This document shows, one piece after another, positions 63,941-64,000 of a DNA stretch of 64,000 nucleotides; position 1 is the stretch's first letter; every line of letters starts with the position of its first letter. The position numbers were made by a program, and so were the translations under genes. Under the pieces are notes generated by a model. That model was not told the origin of the DNA, did no database searches, and worked only from the letters and a program-made list of their open reading frames with translations. Source of the stretch: an uncultured Christensenella sp. (GTDB taxonomy: Bacteria > Bacillota > Clostridia > Christensenellales > Borkfalkiaceae); contig CAJUEV010000001.1 in NCBI GenBank assembly GCA_910585785.1, forward strand, positions 137,206-201,205. Direction: 5' to 3'.

Positions 63941-64000
63941 TTAATTGAAAACCGGCAACTACCTTATCTTGCGGGGGCGAGCGCGGAGTTCCCGAAACAG
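63941..64000 (-). other. Window edge, end of an unidentified minus-strand unit
   Basis: On the minus strand this is the last part of something that stops at the terminator at 63907-63940. One frame ends at TAG 63959-63961 and another at TAA near 63965. The end sequence GATAAGGTAGTTGCCGG slightly recalls the 3' end of 5S rRNA, but helix IV would not pair. Confidence 0.25.

Noticed and set aside
63951..64000. Possible 3' end of 5S rRNA on the minus strand
   Set aside because: GATAAGGTAGTTGCCGG is faintly similar, but the loop E sequence does not match and helix IV would have no G-run to pair with CCCCC. It could equally be the end of a coding region.

Overview
The window looks like a contiguous piece of the chromosome of an endospore-forming member of the Bacillota, most likely class Clostridia and probably an uncultured gut-type lineage (the rank below class is a guess). 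The evidence is the density of sporulation genes: spoIIGA-sigE-sigG, spoVT and a SpoVB-like flippase, two CotF-type coat genes, a gerA-B-C germinant receptor operon, spoIVFA/spoIVFB, spmA/spmB and a SipL-like SPOCS/LysM protein. These sit among normal housekeeping genes (ligA, pcrA, rpsU, rsmA, metG, ispE, rplM-rpsI, alaS, cysS, cysE, trmB). Composition appears uniform by eye. I saw no insertion sequence, prophage, CRISPR array, rRNA or tRNA gene. Most genes lie on the minus strand.

Layout. 1-6.7 kb: ligA (partial), pcrA, a small helical protein, rpsU, then sigG, sigE, spoIIGA. 6.8-11.2 kb: spoVT, SpoVB-like, mazG, dus, the order of the Bacillus yab region. 11.3-17.4 kb: two coat-type genes, then hslO with a TPR and a HEAT-like protein, a methyltransferase and a six-helix membrane protein. 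17.6-19.8 kb: a DUF2899-type metal exporter and a MalK-like ABC ATPase whose motifs are badly degenerate. 20-21.6 kb (+): queH and a divergent transcarbamylase. 21.7-25.5 kb: zinc-ribbon and membrane pair, a phosphoesterase, trmB, a small membrane protein. 25.6-29.4 kb: germinant receptor operon. 29.5-33.3 kb (+): PadR/HAAS/DUF4097 envelope-sensing module, an OGG-type glycosylase and a phospholipase C-like protein. 33.4-39.5 kb: spoIVFB/spoIVFA, rsmA, an acetyltransferase, tatD, metG. 39.7-40.8 kb (+): spmAB. 41-50.5 kb: ZIP transporter, cysteine desulfurase cluster, ispE, SipL-like, veg, an acidic zinc-ribbon protein, a large lipoprotein. 50.6-55.9 kb: small proteins, rpsI/rplM, a glycosyltransferase and a flippase-like protein. 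56-59.8 kb: alaS (short form), cysS, cysE. 60-64 kb: a DeoR-type regulator, a broken XRE gene, a DUF308 protein and three acetyltransferases.

The most interesting signals are: (1) a recurring promoter architecture in which the -10 box lies only 5-9 bases before the ATG with no Shine-Dalgarno sequence, predicting leaderless mRNAs for pcrA, queH, trmB, ispE, an acetyltransferase, spoIIGA, gerA and spmA, including promoters that fit the sporulation sigma factors; (2) an ABC ATPase that has lost the Walker A glycine, Q-loop, signature and H-loop residues but keeps Walker B; (3) an ornithine-carbamoyltransferase-like enzyme altered at its substrate loops; (4) a shared TTAACAAAA/TTTTGTTAA operator-like repeat at the DeoR gene and at distant promoters. 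All functional calls come from reading the sequence; no database search was run.
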